Below, piece after piece: positions 46,625-58,320 of a stretch of 64,000 nt of DNA (position 1 is the first letter of the stretch; each line of letters starts with the position of its first letter). Source of the DNA: Sanderia malayensis (taxonomy: Eukaryota > Cnidaria > Scyphozoa > Semaeostomeae > Pelagiidae). The notes beneath the pieces were generated by a model, which searched no databases, was not told where the DNA came from, and worked only from the letters and a program-made list of their open reading frames with translations. The stretch is taken from the NCBI GenBank assembly GCA_013076295.1, contig RQOL01000945.1, positions 58,645 to 122,644 of the forward strand, given 5' to 3'. Both the position numbers and the translations under genes were made by a program.

Positions 46625-47435
46625 TGTCGTGAGGTGTTTCTGTTGAATTCTACCCCAGAGCTGGGGACGGTAACCAGAAACTCGGTAGGCGATGTCTCGC
46701 TAAGCAATGGTGCTGTACGCTAAGGTTTCGACCAGAGAATCAAAGTTCTTGCGGCAAAATGTATCTATATAATATAATCAGTTGAGCTCCCAACACTGAG
46801 CTCAACGAGCTGAAACTGAGCAATGATAATAGGTTTTACAGAGTATTTAAAACTAGATAACACATGTTACACAAGCGTGGTTACATGTAAAATACCCTGT
46901 ACTTCAACACCCACAAAGAATAGAAGCCCTGAACACGTTGGTGGCTTCAACGCGCTCCACTAGCTCTATACATCTAGGCACGAAGATAACCTGGGCCTCG
47001 TGCACGTACGTTGCACAGAAGCCATAATTAAGTACCTAAAGTTCTATTGTTTGTTAATTAACTGCGCATCTCCAAGGACATCTCGGTGTCCACGTAATCT
47101 TTAAGTAATCTTCATAATATAGTCCACGTAGCTTCAATAACAATGAAGGACATCTCGGTGTCCACGTAATATTCAAACTTCAATCTTCAAATTCTCTAAA
47201 TCTTCGTAATATCGTATAATTCTTCATAACTCTTCATAATTCTTTATAATCGTAATAATTCTTCATAATTCTTCATAATTCTTTATAATCTTCATAATTC
47301 TTCATAATTCTTTATAATCGTAATAATTCTTCGTAATCTTCGTAATTCTTTATAATCGTAATAATTCTTTGTAGTTCAAAATTCAACTGCAACTCGTTGC
47401 AATTCGATACGTGAATTGTTGCCGCTCGCAATAAT
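46625..47435 (-). repeat. 3' LTR
   Basis: About 811 bp. The + strand begins TGTCGTGAGGTGTTTC and carries GGACATCTCGGTGTCCACG twice and an expanded TTCATAATTC/TTTATAATCG tract at 47200-47370 that is longer than in the other LTR. The outer-gene-side end reads AATAAT then an A/T tract rather than AATAATCA. Confidence 0.9.
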
Positions 47436-47486
47436 TTTTTTAAATTTTTTTTTTCTGAGTAAACGTAAGTCAATAATAGGATAACT

Positions 47487-49420
47487 TTAAACATTGGAGT
47501 CTTCTATACAACGTTCACAAGGAGGTAATTCGTGCAATTCTATGTCAGAGGAGCCCTGGGGAGAAGCACGCTGCCCACAGGTGGTACAATGAGACGCAAA
47601 TCGAGAATACAATAAGTAGGCAATAACAAGAACAACGACGCCCCACAGGATAGCACCACCAATACTGCCAAAAATGGAGTGAAAGAGAGAGGCAGTACCA
47701 TGTTCAACGTCACGAATGGCATGTCCTCCTTTTTCGATTAGGGAACCGGCAGATTGGGTCATTCCCGTGGCAACCTTAACACCCGCATCACCAATCCCAT
47801 GGAGAGCCGTATTCACGCTGCGACCAGCAGCATCTAGTAATTTACTGCCACCAGTGCCCAGTGCCGAAATAGTGCGACCAAGAACTTGACCTAAACCAGT
47901 AAAGAAATCCCCACCGTTGTTATCTGCGAATTGACGAATTTCTTGAAAAGTACCATAATTGTTTGTAACAATGTCTAACAGAGACAGTCTGTCGAGGCTA
48001 ACTGATTGAGGCTGAACCAATTTGGAATTAAAACCCCGCAATTTGGGAAGACGAAAGGAAGGATGAGGATAGAGGGTGTCAGATGTGACACTACGGAATA
48101 AAGTGCCATTTGACAAAATGTGCCACAATGAACCTGCTAAGTCTTCGACCACTGTAAACTCAGGGCGAGATTGGCAAGAAATAACATTAGAATACGGTTT
48201 CAACTGTCGGGTGGAAAAATCGACAAATAGTAAGGAGCTATTACGCGGAATAATAACAGGAAAAAGATTATAACAAGTCATGTTATACTGACGAGACCAA
48301 TTAACAGTGTACATATTGATCGGGGTACATCTACTGACCATGATAGCTTCTCCTACTAATCTAACATGTAAACCATATTCTGAAGCAAGTAATCGAGAGG
48401 CGCTATCGGGAAATGTTGCAACAGCCCAACGATGGAAATGATCAAATTCGGTTTGCTGCTTGCATAATTGGTCCCAAGAAGAGATCATAGTGGCACGCTG
48501 GGCTTCAAGGGCAGCGGTTATATGGGCTTCCAAAAGATCGGTGTGAATAGAGGGTTTAGCTGTTTTCAAAAACGTGGTAGCCCTGTCAAAAAATTGTGAG
48601 TAGGAATGATTGGCCTGATGTGAAAGTTCACAAAGAAAACCATTATCTAGTTGCAACAATAAGTCATTGGATGAAGTCTGCTGAATCGCACCACCTATTG
48701 CCAGTTTTGGAATTAAAACAAAGTCGTCAAGGATCTGGATAGTATAATTTCCCAGGGGTTGAAAACGAGATGGATTATGGTGAACAGGTTTCCAAATAAT
48801 CACGGTGGCTGGTTTTTTCATGAGGAACGCAAGACATGTCGCGATAGTTGCAAGTAGTAGAGGTTACACGTTGATGAATAAAAGGATCATCAGCTTGAAG
48901 GAGGCCAGAATATTCGTGAACAAGAAAATGTGGGTATGTTTCGGTAGTTGATTTCATCCAGTGACAAACATAGTGGTCTGTTGGCCTTGTTTGCCAGATA
49001 GTAGAAGAAACTTTATTTAGTAGACCATAAGGAGATTTGCCGGTCTGAATTGCACGGCGACATTGTGCTTCTGTCACTTTGAGGGTGGCTATATTACGGT
49101 GATGAGTTTTAGACCCAAAAAATGATTCCTTACAAAAGAATTCAGCTTTGTATGCAGAACACAGTTTGATGGTTATTTTAGTGCGGTGAACAACAGGTTC
49201 GGAAACTGTAGCAAACATATGCTTTAAAGGCTGAACCGAGTTATGCATGGTATGAAGGCAAGAAGTACGATGGTTTAAATGATAGAGACCATCTGGCGTG
49301 ACCCGAGAGCAATCATACAAAGGGCCGATATTAGGCTCCATACTGTAAAGAGGAACAACGGCAAGCATTAACAATAGGAGGCCAAATAGAACGAAATCTA
49401 AGAGAGGAGACAAATGAGGA
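47487..49420 (-). pseudogene. Env-like glycoprotein region with a frame change
   Basis: It follows the integrase reading without a break. A hydrophobic stretch (FVLFGLLLLMLAVVPLYS, about 49400-49340) serves as signal or anchor, followed by a Cys-rich ectodomain-like part ending at 48775. A second frame (48821-47487) overlaps and continues with many Asn-x-Ser/Thr sites. Near the C-terminus is a Gly/Ala-rich amphipathic stretch and a clear membrane span (GAILWGVVVLVIAYLLY), then a short Cys-containing tail. The switch happens at a run of six A residues in the sense strand (about 48815). It could be a small indel or a programmed shift. The type I membrane layout fits an envelope protein. I cannot assign a fusion-protein class. 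Confidence 0.7.
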
Positions 49421-50844
49421 ACCACCTGACCGCATTTAGGGCCAGTGGTGAAAGGTGCAATTCTTGGTGCTCGTTGACGGAGCTTGGCTTCGTGAAAGCG
49501 TTCAAGCAGGGCCTTATCTAAAATATTCTCTTCAGGTTCCCAGGTATTAGCAGAGGAAGGGTAGCCTGACCACTTGATCAAATACTGGATCTTACCGCCT
49601 CGTTTACGAGAATCCAAGATGCGTTCAACGGTGTACATATAATCATTGATAATGGGGGTTTCTTCTGGAATCACATGTTCTGTAGGCTCTTCAGGGACAT
49701 GACCGTTGGTTGAATCGTCAAAACTATCAGTTGGCATGTCTTCCGGTGAGAGATATTCATCCAAGACATCGTTTGTGATGATACCAATAGGACGTGTAGC
49801 CCTGTCGTAGAATAACTTGAGGCGATTGGCATGAACTTTTGTTGTAACCCGACGGTTGTCAAAGGTAGATAATTTAAAATGCACAGCTGAAAGCTGTTGA
49901 GAAATGCGGTACGGCCCGTGCCAAAGATGTTTTAATTTCTTTGTCAACCCTTTTGGTACTTTGGGCGTATAGACCCAAACCTTATCTCCAACTGTGAAAT
50001 CAGGGTCTGTAGCACGCTGATCGTAATATTTCTTCATGGAAGCTTGAGACTTGACAATATTTTGTCGGGCTATATCGTGAGCATGAGTCAGATTGCTGAC
50101 AACTCTTTCACGATGGGCTAAAATGGAAGGCGTCAAATCTTTCGGAGGGCTAAGTGTCACATCAACGGGCAAGCGGGGCTCTCTTCCATATAGCAAATAG
50201 AATGGTGTTTCGCCCGTGGAAGCATGTGGAGTTACTCTATATGCAAACAATACCGAGGGAATGAATACATCCCAGTCGCGTTGGTTTGAGCTTGTATACA
50301 TTGATAAAGATTTTGTGAGAGTACCATTAAATCGTTCCACCAGACCGTCAGTTTGAGGGTGATAAGCAGTAGTGTGTACCTGTTTTGTATGGATGAGTCG
50401 ACAAACTTCCATTACTAATTTAGACAAAAAATTGCTACCTCTATCGGACAATAAGGTTCGTGGTGCTCCATGTCAACTAACAATAGAATCTACCAAAATT
50501 TCTGCAATAGTAGCAGCTTTGATATCTGGAACAGCAAATGCTTCTGGCCATTTGGTAAGATAATCACTTAAGACAACAATGTATTTATTATTCGAATAAG
50601 TAGCAGGAAATGGGCCAAGACAATCAATGCCAACTCGATCAAAAGGGCCTTCTACAGGTATTGGCATTAGCAAGGCTCGAGTAGCTGTGCCCGGTGACTT
50701 TTTTGTAGCACAATCAATACAACTCTTAACCCAATGAGCACAATCGGCATACATGCCAGGCCAGTAGTAATTTTGGCGCAATTTGTCGTATGTTCTTGTA
50801 AGACCAAGGTGTCCAGCTAATGGCTCGTCATGCATTTCAAACAT
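49421..50844 (-). pseudogene. Integrase with C-terminal chromodomain
   Basis: N-terminal HHCC zinc region (MHDEPLAGHLG... CIDCATKK), then the catalytic core with GIDCLGPF, LSDRGSNF and LVERFNGTL (the D, D, E positions), then a GPY/F-like region (HLWHGPYRISQQL). A canonical chromodomain follows at about 49640-49485 (YTVERILDSRKR, YLIKWSGY, NTWEPEENI). Chromodomains direct insertion to marked chromatin. An in-frame TAA separates this part from RNase H at about 50850, and a TGA lies just before HGAPRTLLSD at about 50471, so the pol reading is interrupted. Confidence 0.88.
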
Positions 50845-50850
50845 GAGATT

Positions 50851-53330
50851 TTATAGCAAGGCCGGAGGTATAACAAGTTGTGGACGGAGCTCGTCGCTAA
50901 CACGATTAACTGCCCGATATAAATGATATAGCAATCCATCCGGATGGATAAAGTATTCATCCTGCAACAATGCAATTCGATGGGCAAGTTTATCATCAAG
51001 GGGTAAGTCATGGGTCTCAAGGTAGATGATGAACGCTGAAATAAACGGGTTGTTACGTTGAAGTTCCCTCAGTTGATTGGACGAAGGGGACGTGTTACTT
51101 GGAGAAAAGGCATGTAAATTCCCCGATTCAAAATTAGCTGCATAAGGATAACGAGATAGACTATCTGCATTGTTGTGTGTCAATCCTGGGCGATGAACGA
51201 TGTCAAAATCGTACTGTTGAAGGGTTAGTGACCACCTGCCTAATCGACCAGTTGGATCCTTAATATCCATAAGCCACTTCAAAGAACTATGATCAGTGAT
51301 AACGGTGAACCTGTGGCCATAAAGATAAGGTCGATATGGCTTAATACCATCGACAACAGCAAGGGCCTCTCGTTCTGTGGCAGAGTATTGACATCCTTGT
51401 CTGGTCAATTTGCGGCTCCCGTAGGCAATAACGACAGGTTTACTGTCAACTCTTTGTTCCAAAATGGCCCCTAAACCGTCAGAGCTTGCATCAACACATA
51501 AAAAGAATGGCGAGGTAAAATCGGGAAAACTCAAGATCGGAGCCGAAATCAAAAGCATTTTCAGGTTGTCGAAAGCTTGTTGACAGTTGTCATCCCATCG
51601 AAATGTAGTTCTACAACTGGTTAAGGCAGAAAGCGGTGAAGCAATTTTTGAGAAATCTTTCACAAAACAGCGGTAATAATTTGCAAGTCCAAGGAAGCTA
51701 CGAATTTGTTTGACAGTCTTTGGGACAGGAAATTCTTGGACAAGCTTGATCTTACTATTGTCCGGCTGGATACCTGAAGCAGATATGACATGACCCAAAT
51801 AATTAACTTCCTCCCTACCAAAGTTACATTTTGATGGTTTTAGACGTAAGTTAGCAGCTCGTAAGCAATCAAACACTTGACTTAAGTGATTTATATGTTC
51901 AGAGAAGGTTTTCGAAAATACAATGATGTCGTCAAGATATATCAAGCAAGATTTCCAATTTAAATCACGCAGAACCTCTTCCATCAGCCGTTGGAACGTG
52001 CTAGGGGCGTTAGTTAACCCAAAAGGCATTACGTTAAACTCATACAGGCCACCGTAAGTGATGAAGGCCGTCTTTTCAGTTGCGTCTGGGGCGAGTTCAA
52101 CTTGCCAATAACCACTCATCAAATCTAAGGTTGAGAAATAACCAGTGCCATGCAATTGATCTAATATATCGTCGATCCTCGGCAAGGGAAAACTGTCCTT
52201 ATGTGTCACTTCATTGACTTTCCTGTAATCTACACAAAACCGACTAGATCCGTCCTTCTTTTGGACTAAAACTACCTGACTAGCCCAAGGACTATTAGAT
52301 GGCCTAATTACATTTTGTTCGACCATCTCAGAAACAAGTTTGTTGATTTCGTCACGTTTCTCTGGGTGTACTCTGTAGGGACGTTGTCTGATAGGAGGGG
52401 CATCCCCCGTATCTACAGTATGCTGGATGATTGAAGTTGGTCCCAGTTCGCTAGCTTGGCACGCAAATACGTCACGATTTTGGAGTAGTAAGGTTTCTAA
52501 TTGCAATTTTTCAGTCTCGGTAAGGTTAGATCTAGAAAAGTCGAAACTGGGAGCTGGAAGCTTTGTAGAGGCAGCTACATTTACGTATGGAGACATAGCA
52601 TTACAGTTCTTTTCAATTGCCCTTGCTGTATGGAAGGATGCTAATCGTTGAGATGGATAAATATTTGTGGGCCTATCAGTAAGATTAATTGCTCTGAAAG
52701 AAACAATTCGATCATCAGGTACTGCAACCAATGTGTTCAGACCAGATATTTTACAAGTTTGTAATAAGGAAGAGAGCGGCTCTAGAATGCCCTCAGAATT
52801 CAATGGAGCAGATTCTGGTAAACGTAAGAAAACATCAGTTTCTGAAAGCGGTGCTAAGGTGATGGTTTCAACTGCAGTTGCTGATGTTACATTGATGGGT
52901 GATTCTAATCCTTCCCCAAAGTAAGGCATTTCTGCAAGAGGATCAATGGACGGGGGAGTGCAATCATATTCTTTCTCTTGTATGGTAAGCTGTCGTAGCC
53001 CAAAGTCCAATACAGCATGGTTTTCAATCAAAAAGTCTAACCCCATGATAGCGTCGTAGCCAGAAACATCGACAACCAAAGCATCCAAGATATAATGTTT
53101 TTCCAACAGACGTAATAGAAATGTGACAGAGCCTAGAGATTGTATGTTCTCACCACTAACGGTGTTTATGCTTGCCCAGGTACCTTCTCTCAACGACGGC
53201 CTATGTTCAGCGGGTATGGATTTCCAAAAGTTTGCACTTATCACTGAAATATCAGCACAATCAAATATCAGTGTCAATCAAGCAGAGAGCAGGAAAATCG
53301 TTCAAATGGACACGAGCTAACAAAGAGTTT
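50851..53330 (-). pseudogene. Protease, reverse transcriptase and RNase H
   Basis: The protease domain lies at about 53330-52950. Its DTG active-site region is disrupted by a small insertion at about 53265-53285 that adds a stop and shifts the frame. Downstream, YDAIMGLDFL is typical of retropepsin C-terminal parts. The RT shows FCVDYRKVNEVT, LDLMSGYWQVEL, PFGLTNAPSTFQRLM and the catalytic YLDDIIVFS (about 51930). RNase H shows FLCVDASSDGLGA and TEREALAVV, and ITDHSSLKWL. Apart from the protease break and the final stop, the 808-codon frame is open. Confidence 0.9.
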
Positions 53331-54664
53331 GTGTGGTTCAAAGAATAATCATTCAAAAGAGGAACGAAATCAGACAATGGTTCATTTACCTGCAAATTAT
53401 CTTGTGAAAGATGATGATCGGTTATTATTGTTCTTATATTGTAATAGGACCTTTGATTGTTTCGGTTAGGGTTGTATTGTCCTGGTGGCGCACGTCTATA
53501 ATTAGATAAACATGACCGGGCAGTATGACCTGTTTTGCCACAGTGAAAGCATACGGGTTGGCCTCTGTTATTTCGACCATTGTTTTGAGAGGAATAGCCA
53601 GAACCAGAAGGATTATTATAACCTCCTCTGAAGTTATTACGGCCACCCTGTCTAGGTTGCGAAAACCCTGCAGCTCGGAAATCCGTAACTGCGGACAATG
53701 CCTCTTTTATTTCCTGTATATCGTTTTTCAACTCTCTTAATTCATTCGGAGGGGCCTGAGGAGTGACAACAGATGAAATTCGGGCAGGTTTTTCGCCCTC
53801 TGTTGTTTTTACTAAGCTGTTCAAAAGTTCCAGAATTTTTGCGTTTTCTTTATGAGGAGCAGGTGTTTTTTTGATGATGAAATTCCCCTTTAATCTTGCC
53901 AATCATTCTGCCTCCTCGACGGTTTTGGGATTTCCCAATACCACGTATTCTTTTATCTCCGGCAAGAGATTTTGTACGAAAATCTGTAACCTCTCATCCT
54001 CACTTAATTTGAGGCGGTTACTCCTCGATTGAATATATTCTAAGTAATCATTAATACTTTCTTCAGGCTTTTGTAAATGTGAACATAGTTCCTGCCGTTC
54101 AAGAAAACGCAGCGAACTAGCCCCAAAATGGTCACGCAGTGCCTTGCTAACGGCATCATAATCCTGTCTAACTTCCTGGGGAAGCGTACTATAATATGTT
54201 AGGGCATTCCCTTGTAGAAAAAGCGGTAGGGCACTTATCTTGTGCTCATCCTCCCACTTATTTAAATTGGCCAGTTGGTTAAACTGGTCAATCCACAAAG
54301 CAACATCTGGGGTTGGTCCCTTAAATTTTTCGATGGTCGCTCCGGACCTCCCCCTGGGTTGCTCGCCAAGGCTCTCGACTACGCTTTGTCGAACGTCTAA
54401 AGCAAATCGTTCATTCGACTCGGCCTGACTTTCAGCCGAAGTTCGAATGGTTTCCCCTAAGTTTTGGAGCAAAGGTGCCAGTTCCTGTACTAGTTCACTG
54501 ACAGAAATTGCTGAAGACGACTCTCCAGGAGAATCCTGTCCCTGGAAAACATGGGGCGCCGTAGTTTCTCGGCGAGCTATTGTACCTTCTGACGTGGCAG
54601 AATGCTTAGAGCAAAATCGTGGGGCTACTTTTCCTGATCTTAATCGGAAGGGACTGGTTGTCAT
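53331..54664 (-). pseudogene. Gag with CCHC zinc knuckle
   Basis: ATG at 54664. The capsid-like part contains FKGPTPDVALWIDQFNQLAN and FLERQELCSHLQKPEESIND, the usual Ty3-type gag wording. A TGA at 53905-53903 interrupts the frame just after TVEEAE. The same frame reopens at once and leads to a Gly/Asn-rich segment and the knuckle CFHCGKTGHTARSC (about 53545-53500). The knuckle binds element RNA. The single stop is either a mutation or a leaky site; I favour mutation because other parts are also broken. Confidence 0.88.
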
Positions 54665-55025
54665 ACAACTGACTTACGTTTACTGATGTCGACAAAGGTA
54701 ATATTTTAATGATACAAAAAAAAGAAACTTAAAAAGTAAAACAAAAAAAATGATTTCAACAAAACAAACAATAAAAAGAACAGATAAACATTACAGCGAG
54801 CGGCTCAAACTCACGATCAATTGTCTTTGCATTGTGTTGGGATGAAATTTCGGTCTTTTGTCGCAATTCTTTCTCTCGGGATTGCTTCGTCGGAATCACA
54901 TCGTCGGGATCACTTCGTCAAGATTGCTTCGTCAAGGTTACTTCGTCAAGGCTGTTTCGTCAGGATCTTCGTGTGTCAGATCGTTCTCTCTTCGCTTCGT
55001 CGTAGACCCACACTGGCCACCAATT

Positions 55026-55800
55026 TGTCGTGAGGTGTTTCTGTTGAATTCTACCCCAGAGCTGGGGACGGTAACCAGAAACTCGGTAGGCGATGTCTCG
55101 CTAAGCAATGGTGCTGTACGCTAAGGTTTCGACCAGAGAATCAAAGTTCTTGCGGCAAAATGTATCTATATAATATAATCAGTTGAGCTTCCAACACTGA
55201 GCTCAACGAGCTGAAACTGAGCAATGATAATAGGTTTTACAGAGTATTTAAAACTAGATAACACATGTTACACAAGCGTGGTTACATGTAAAATACCCTG
55301 TACTTCAACACCCACGAAGAACAGAAGCCCTGAACACGTTGGTGGCTTCAACGCGCTCCACTGGCTCTATGCATCTAGGCGCGAAGATAACCTGGGCCTC
55401 GTGCACGTACGTTGCACATAAGCCATAATTAAGTACCTAAAGTTCTATTGTTTGTTAATTAGCTGCGCATCTCCAAGGACATCTCGGTGTCCACGTAATC
55501 TTTAAGTAATCTTCATAATATAGTCCACGTAGCTTCAATAACAATGAAGGACATCCCGGTGTCCACGTAATATTCAAACTTCAATCTTCAAATTCTCTAA
55601 ATCTTCGTAATATCGTATAATTCTTCATAACTCTTCATAATTCTTTATAAGCTTCATAATTCTTCATAATTCTTCATAATTCTTTATAATCTTCATAATT
55701 CTTCATAATTCTTTATAATCGTAATAATTCTTCGTAGTTCAAAATTCAACTGCAACTCGTTGCAATTCGATACGTGAATTGTTGCCGCTCGCAATAATCA
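55026..55800 (-). repeat. 5' LTR
   Basis: About 775 bp, nearly identical to 46625-47435. In element orientation the LTR ends ...CACCTCACGACA, and a candidate primer-binding site starting TTGGTGGCCAGTGTGGG follows immediately inside (about 55023-55007). The tRNA was not identified. Confidence 0.9.
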
Positions 55801-55884
55801 AGTATAATAATAATAATAATGAAATAGCCGCTACAATAATAATAATAATAATGATAATAAGATGGGCCCCATGACAGACCTCTT
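55801..55884. repeat. (AAT)n tracts beside the 5' LTR
   Basis: Two AAT/ATA runs (55803-55820 and 55833-55860) lie between the LTR and the outer right arm. Confidence 0.85.
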
Positions 55885-56190
55885 CGCAGTTTTCTTTTAA
55901 TATTATTGCAAAACAATAAGATATAGTTTAAATTATGTTTTTATTTGAAAATTTATGAAATTCTGAGTATATTTCTGCTAAAGAAATTCGCTATTGAAAC
56001 CCGTTTGGTATTTATATATTTTTATGTACATTTCCTTGCTCAGGCCTAGGGCCACTTCTAGACACCATTTTTTATCAGGCGTTGCAATACTTTTGGAAGC
56101 CCAGTGTATAAAAGTTTAACACAAAATTAAACGACAACATGTGAACAACGACATTATATTTATACTACATTATATTTATATTATATATTG

Positions 56191-56953
56191 TCATTTGAAT
56201 GACTTTCTTTTCTTTGGCGCACTTGGCAATTTTTCTGTCATTCCCATTTTACAAGGAGATTTGCTTTTTAATTCTTGCAACGCTGTTGAAGAAGGAAAAC
56301 TGGGCTCTCTCCTACATCCCCCTTTCAGTTCTGCTAATACAGCATTCAAAGATGATGTCGAGGAAGAGGCATTTGCTTTGTCCTCTCTCTGTAACAGTGG
56401 CAACACATCTAGAATACTGCCACTTTTGATAAACTTTTGTGCCTTGTCAACTGTTTTGTCCATCTTTTGAGCAAATTCATTGGGGTTGCGTAACAACACT
56501 TGAGCAGCTTTGAAATGTACTCCAACAGCGAACATGGCGGCACCGATCTCGATCATTGAATCAAGGACCTCCTCTCTGCCTTCAAAATATTCTACAATAT
56601 CAATTATATTTTCTTTTACACTATCTTCACTAACAGTGCCTTGGTAATCTTTACTATGGATCGCAAGACTTTCCACTCTTGAAAAAACATTGGACATCAT
56701 CTTTTTTTTAAACTTTTTACCCAAAACATGTTTTTTGAAGGAGGCACTTATTTTCAACGAGAGTAGAAGTAAATTCAGACATTACAACATGAGGCCTTTT
56801 CAACCACTCGCAACATTCAGGCCGCAGAGGTGACAAAGCAATCTTTGCCTCTGGAAATCTTTTGGAAGGCCGCAAAAAATTTTTTGGGAAGTGGTTAAAA
56901 AACATCACTCCCTGAGACTTTCATTGTGTAACATAGGCCATCTAAAAAAAGTG
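56191..56953 (-). pseudogene. ECCEWL family, copy 2
   Basis: An acceptor-like TTTTTTAG precedes ATGGCCTATGTTACACAA at about 56943, which is followed at once by a TGA. The frame continues with HFPKNFLRP, RPECCEWLKRPHVVMSE and, after a one-base shift near 56725, FSRVESLAIHSKD, MIEIGAAMFAVGVHFKAAQV and FIKSGSILDVLPLLQ. It ends in a basic Lys-rich tail. Motif order matches copies at 12239 and 57259. There are two breaks (early TGA, frameshift). It lies just outside the outer TA-flanked element. Confidence 0.65.
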
Positions 56954-57258
56954 GTTAGGGTCTGGCTCGGTACAAAAAATGGGTGCTACGTAAAGTGTAG
57001 ACCCACCCACCAACCCCTATGCTATTGTGGGAAAAGATATCTAAGCACCCTCTCTTCAGGGTAGGGTTCCATACACAGGGAACTTACCTGTACTTTTGTT
57101 GCATAGTTTTGCTGCTAGAAGGCCTTTGTGTTTGAGACATAACCCTTTTCATATGCAATAAGCCTTGTGAGTGAATAGACAAGGAGAAAACGTCGATAAA
57201 TTGTGAAATAAATCTCAACAAATCATGCTAAAATAAATGATGAAAGTAATGAACATTG

Positions 57259-58050
57259 CTATTGCAAGTGAATGTAACGTCCAATTAAGTTATTTCTTTG
57301 CTTTTTTCGATTTCTTGACTTTTCCAGTTTTCTCAACCTTTTTTTTCTAACTACAGTTGCACCTTGAAGTTCCTGCATGATATTGCCTGATATACCTGGC
57401 GGTGACGCAGCTCCTCCCTTCAATTCTGCCAATACATCGCTGGACGTTCTTTGCAATGTTTTGTCTCTTCCTTTTTTTTGCTTAACGAGCAATGGTAGCA
57501 CGTCAAGAATGCTTCCGCTCTCAACAAATTTGATGGCATCACTCGCTGCACTTGACATCTTTTGAGCATAGTGCCGTGGATTTCTCAAAAGAAGCTATGC
57601 CACTTTCATTTGGACACCAACAGTGAACATGGCACCTCCCATTTGAATCATGCTATCTAGCAATGTCTCACAGTCGTCATTGTCTTCCACCAGATCTATA
57701 ACTAGATCTCTTGTATCTTCCTCTTGTACATTGCCATCAAAGTCCCTATGATGGTTCTCTAGCTTTTCCACTGTGGCAGACAAGTCTCTTTTCAACTCCT
57801 TTTTAAATTTCTTGCTCAAAATTTCTGCATTTGTGAGCAGGGGCATATTATCGACCACTGTCGAAGAAAGCTCTGACATGGCCACTTGCGGACGGCAAAG
57901 CCATTCACAGCATTCAGGCCGTAAACGTGTCAGAGCAACATGGCACTGAGGAAACTTTTCAGCCATTCCATATGGCCGAAGAAAATTCTTCGGAAAATGC
58001 ATGAAAAAAGATAGGGCTGGCTGTTTTTTCTGTGTGAGATATGCCATCTA
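57259..58050 (-). pseudogene. ECCEWL family, copy 3, single nonsense codon
   Basis: After an acceptor (TCCATTTAG, about 58051-58059) ATGGCATATCTCACACAG opens about 150 codons: HFPKNFLRPYGMAEKFPQ, LRPECCEWLCRPQVAMSEL, a helical region, and MIQMGGAMFTVGVQMKVA. Then comes TAG at about 57597, where copy 2 has a Gln codon. The frame continues to 57259 with LLLRNPRHYAQKMSS, FVESGSILDVLPLLV and a Lys/Arg-rich C-terminus. This is the best preserved copy: about 260 codons with one stop. No known domain recognised. Conserved hydrophobic helices and the basic tail suggest a nucleic-acid or protein-binding accessory role, but that is a guess. Confidence 0.7.
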
Positions 58051-58320
58051 AATGGACATAAAAACAAGGCAAAAATAAAGAGTTGTTATATCACCAACAA
58101 GTTACAATCTGTAACAATTTTTATCTTACCTCACTTACCTTGCAAAGAGAATAGACTTTGATTGAAATTTGAATGCTTCGTGAATGAGTGACTTGCTTGC
58201 AAAAATCAGAGACTGAATGAGAAAATTAAAGCTTGTGGCGGCATTTATACAAGTGAGATAAATTTGGACAGCAAAATTTTTCGAGTTTCTCCTTTTCCTC
58301 AGATTGGAAGAAAACCATAA
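58051..58320. other. Upstream region of copy 3
   Basis: Presumed intron and 5' flank of the ECCEWL-family copy. No separate feature supported. Confidence 0.4.

Larger units (their letters stand above)
46625..55800 (-). mobile_element. Ty3/gypsy-type LTR retroelement with chromodomain and env-like ORF
   Basis: Complete organisation on the minus strand: 5' LTR (55800-55026), gag, protease-RT-RNase H, integrase with chromodomain, env-like region, A-rich polypurine-like tract near 47436-47460, 3' LTR (47435-46625). The LTRs are near identical, with about ten point differences plus a length change in a TTCATAATTC tract. They begin TG and end CA in element orientation. The insertion is therefore young, yet the coding regions carry several breaks (see parts). 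I see no matching 4-6 bp duplication at the two outer edges. Confidence 0.9.
45777..56106. mobile_element. TA-flanked element with ~230-bp inverted arms, filled by later insertions
   Basis: Left arm 45777-46006 starts CACTGGGGTTCCAAAAGTAT. Right arm 55885-56106 is its reverse complement with few differences. TA flanks both ends (45775-45776; 56107-56108). The CACTG...CAAAAGTATTGCAAC wording fits a Tc1/mariner-type non-autonomous element. Between the arms sit a second palindrome and the LTR retroelement, so both came later or nested into it. Confidence 0.8.
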
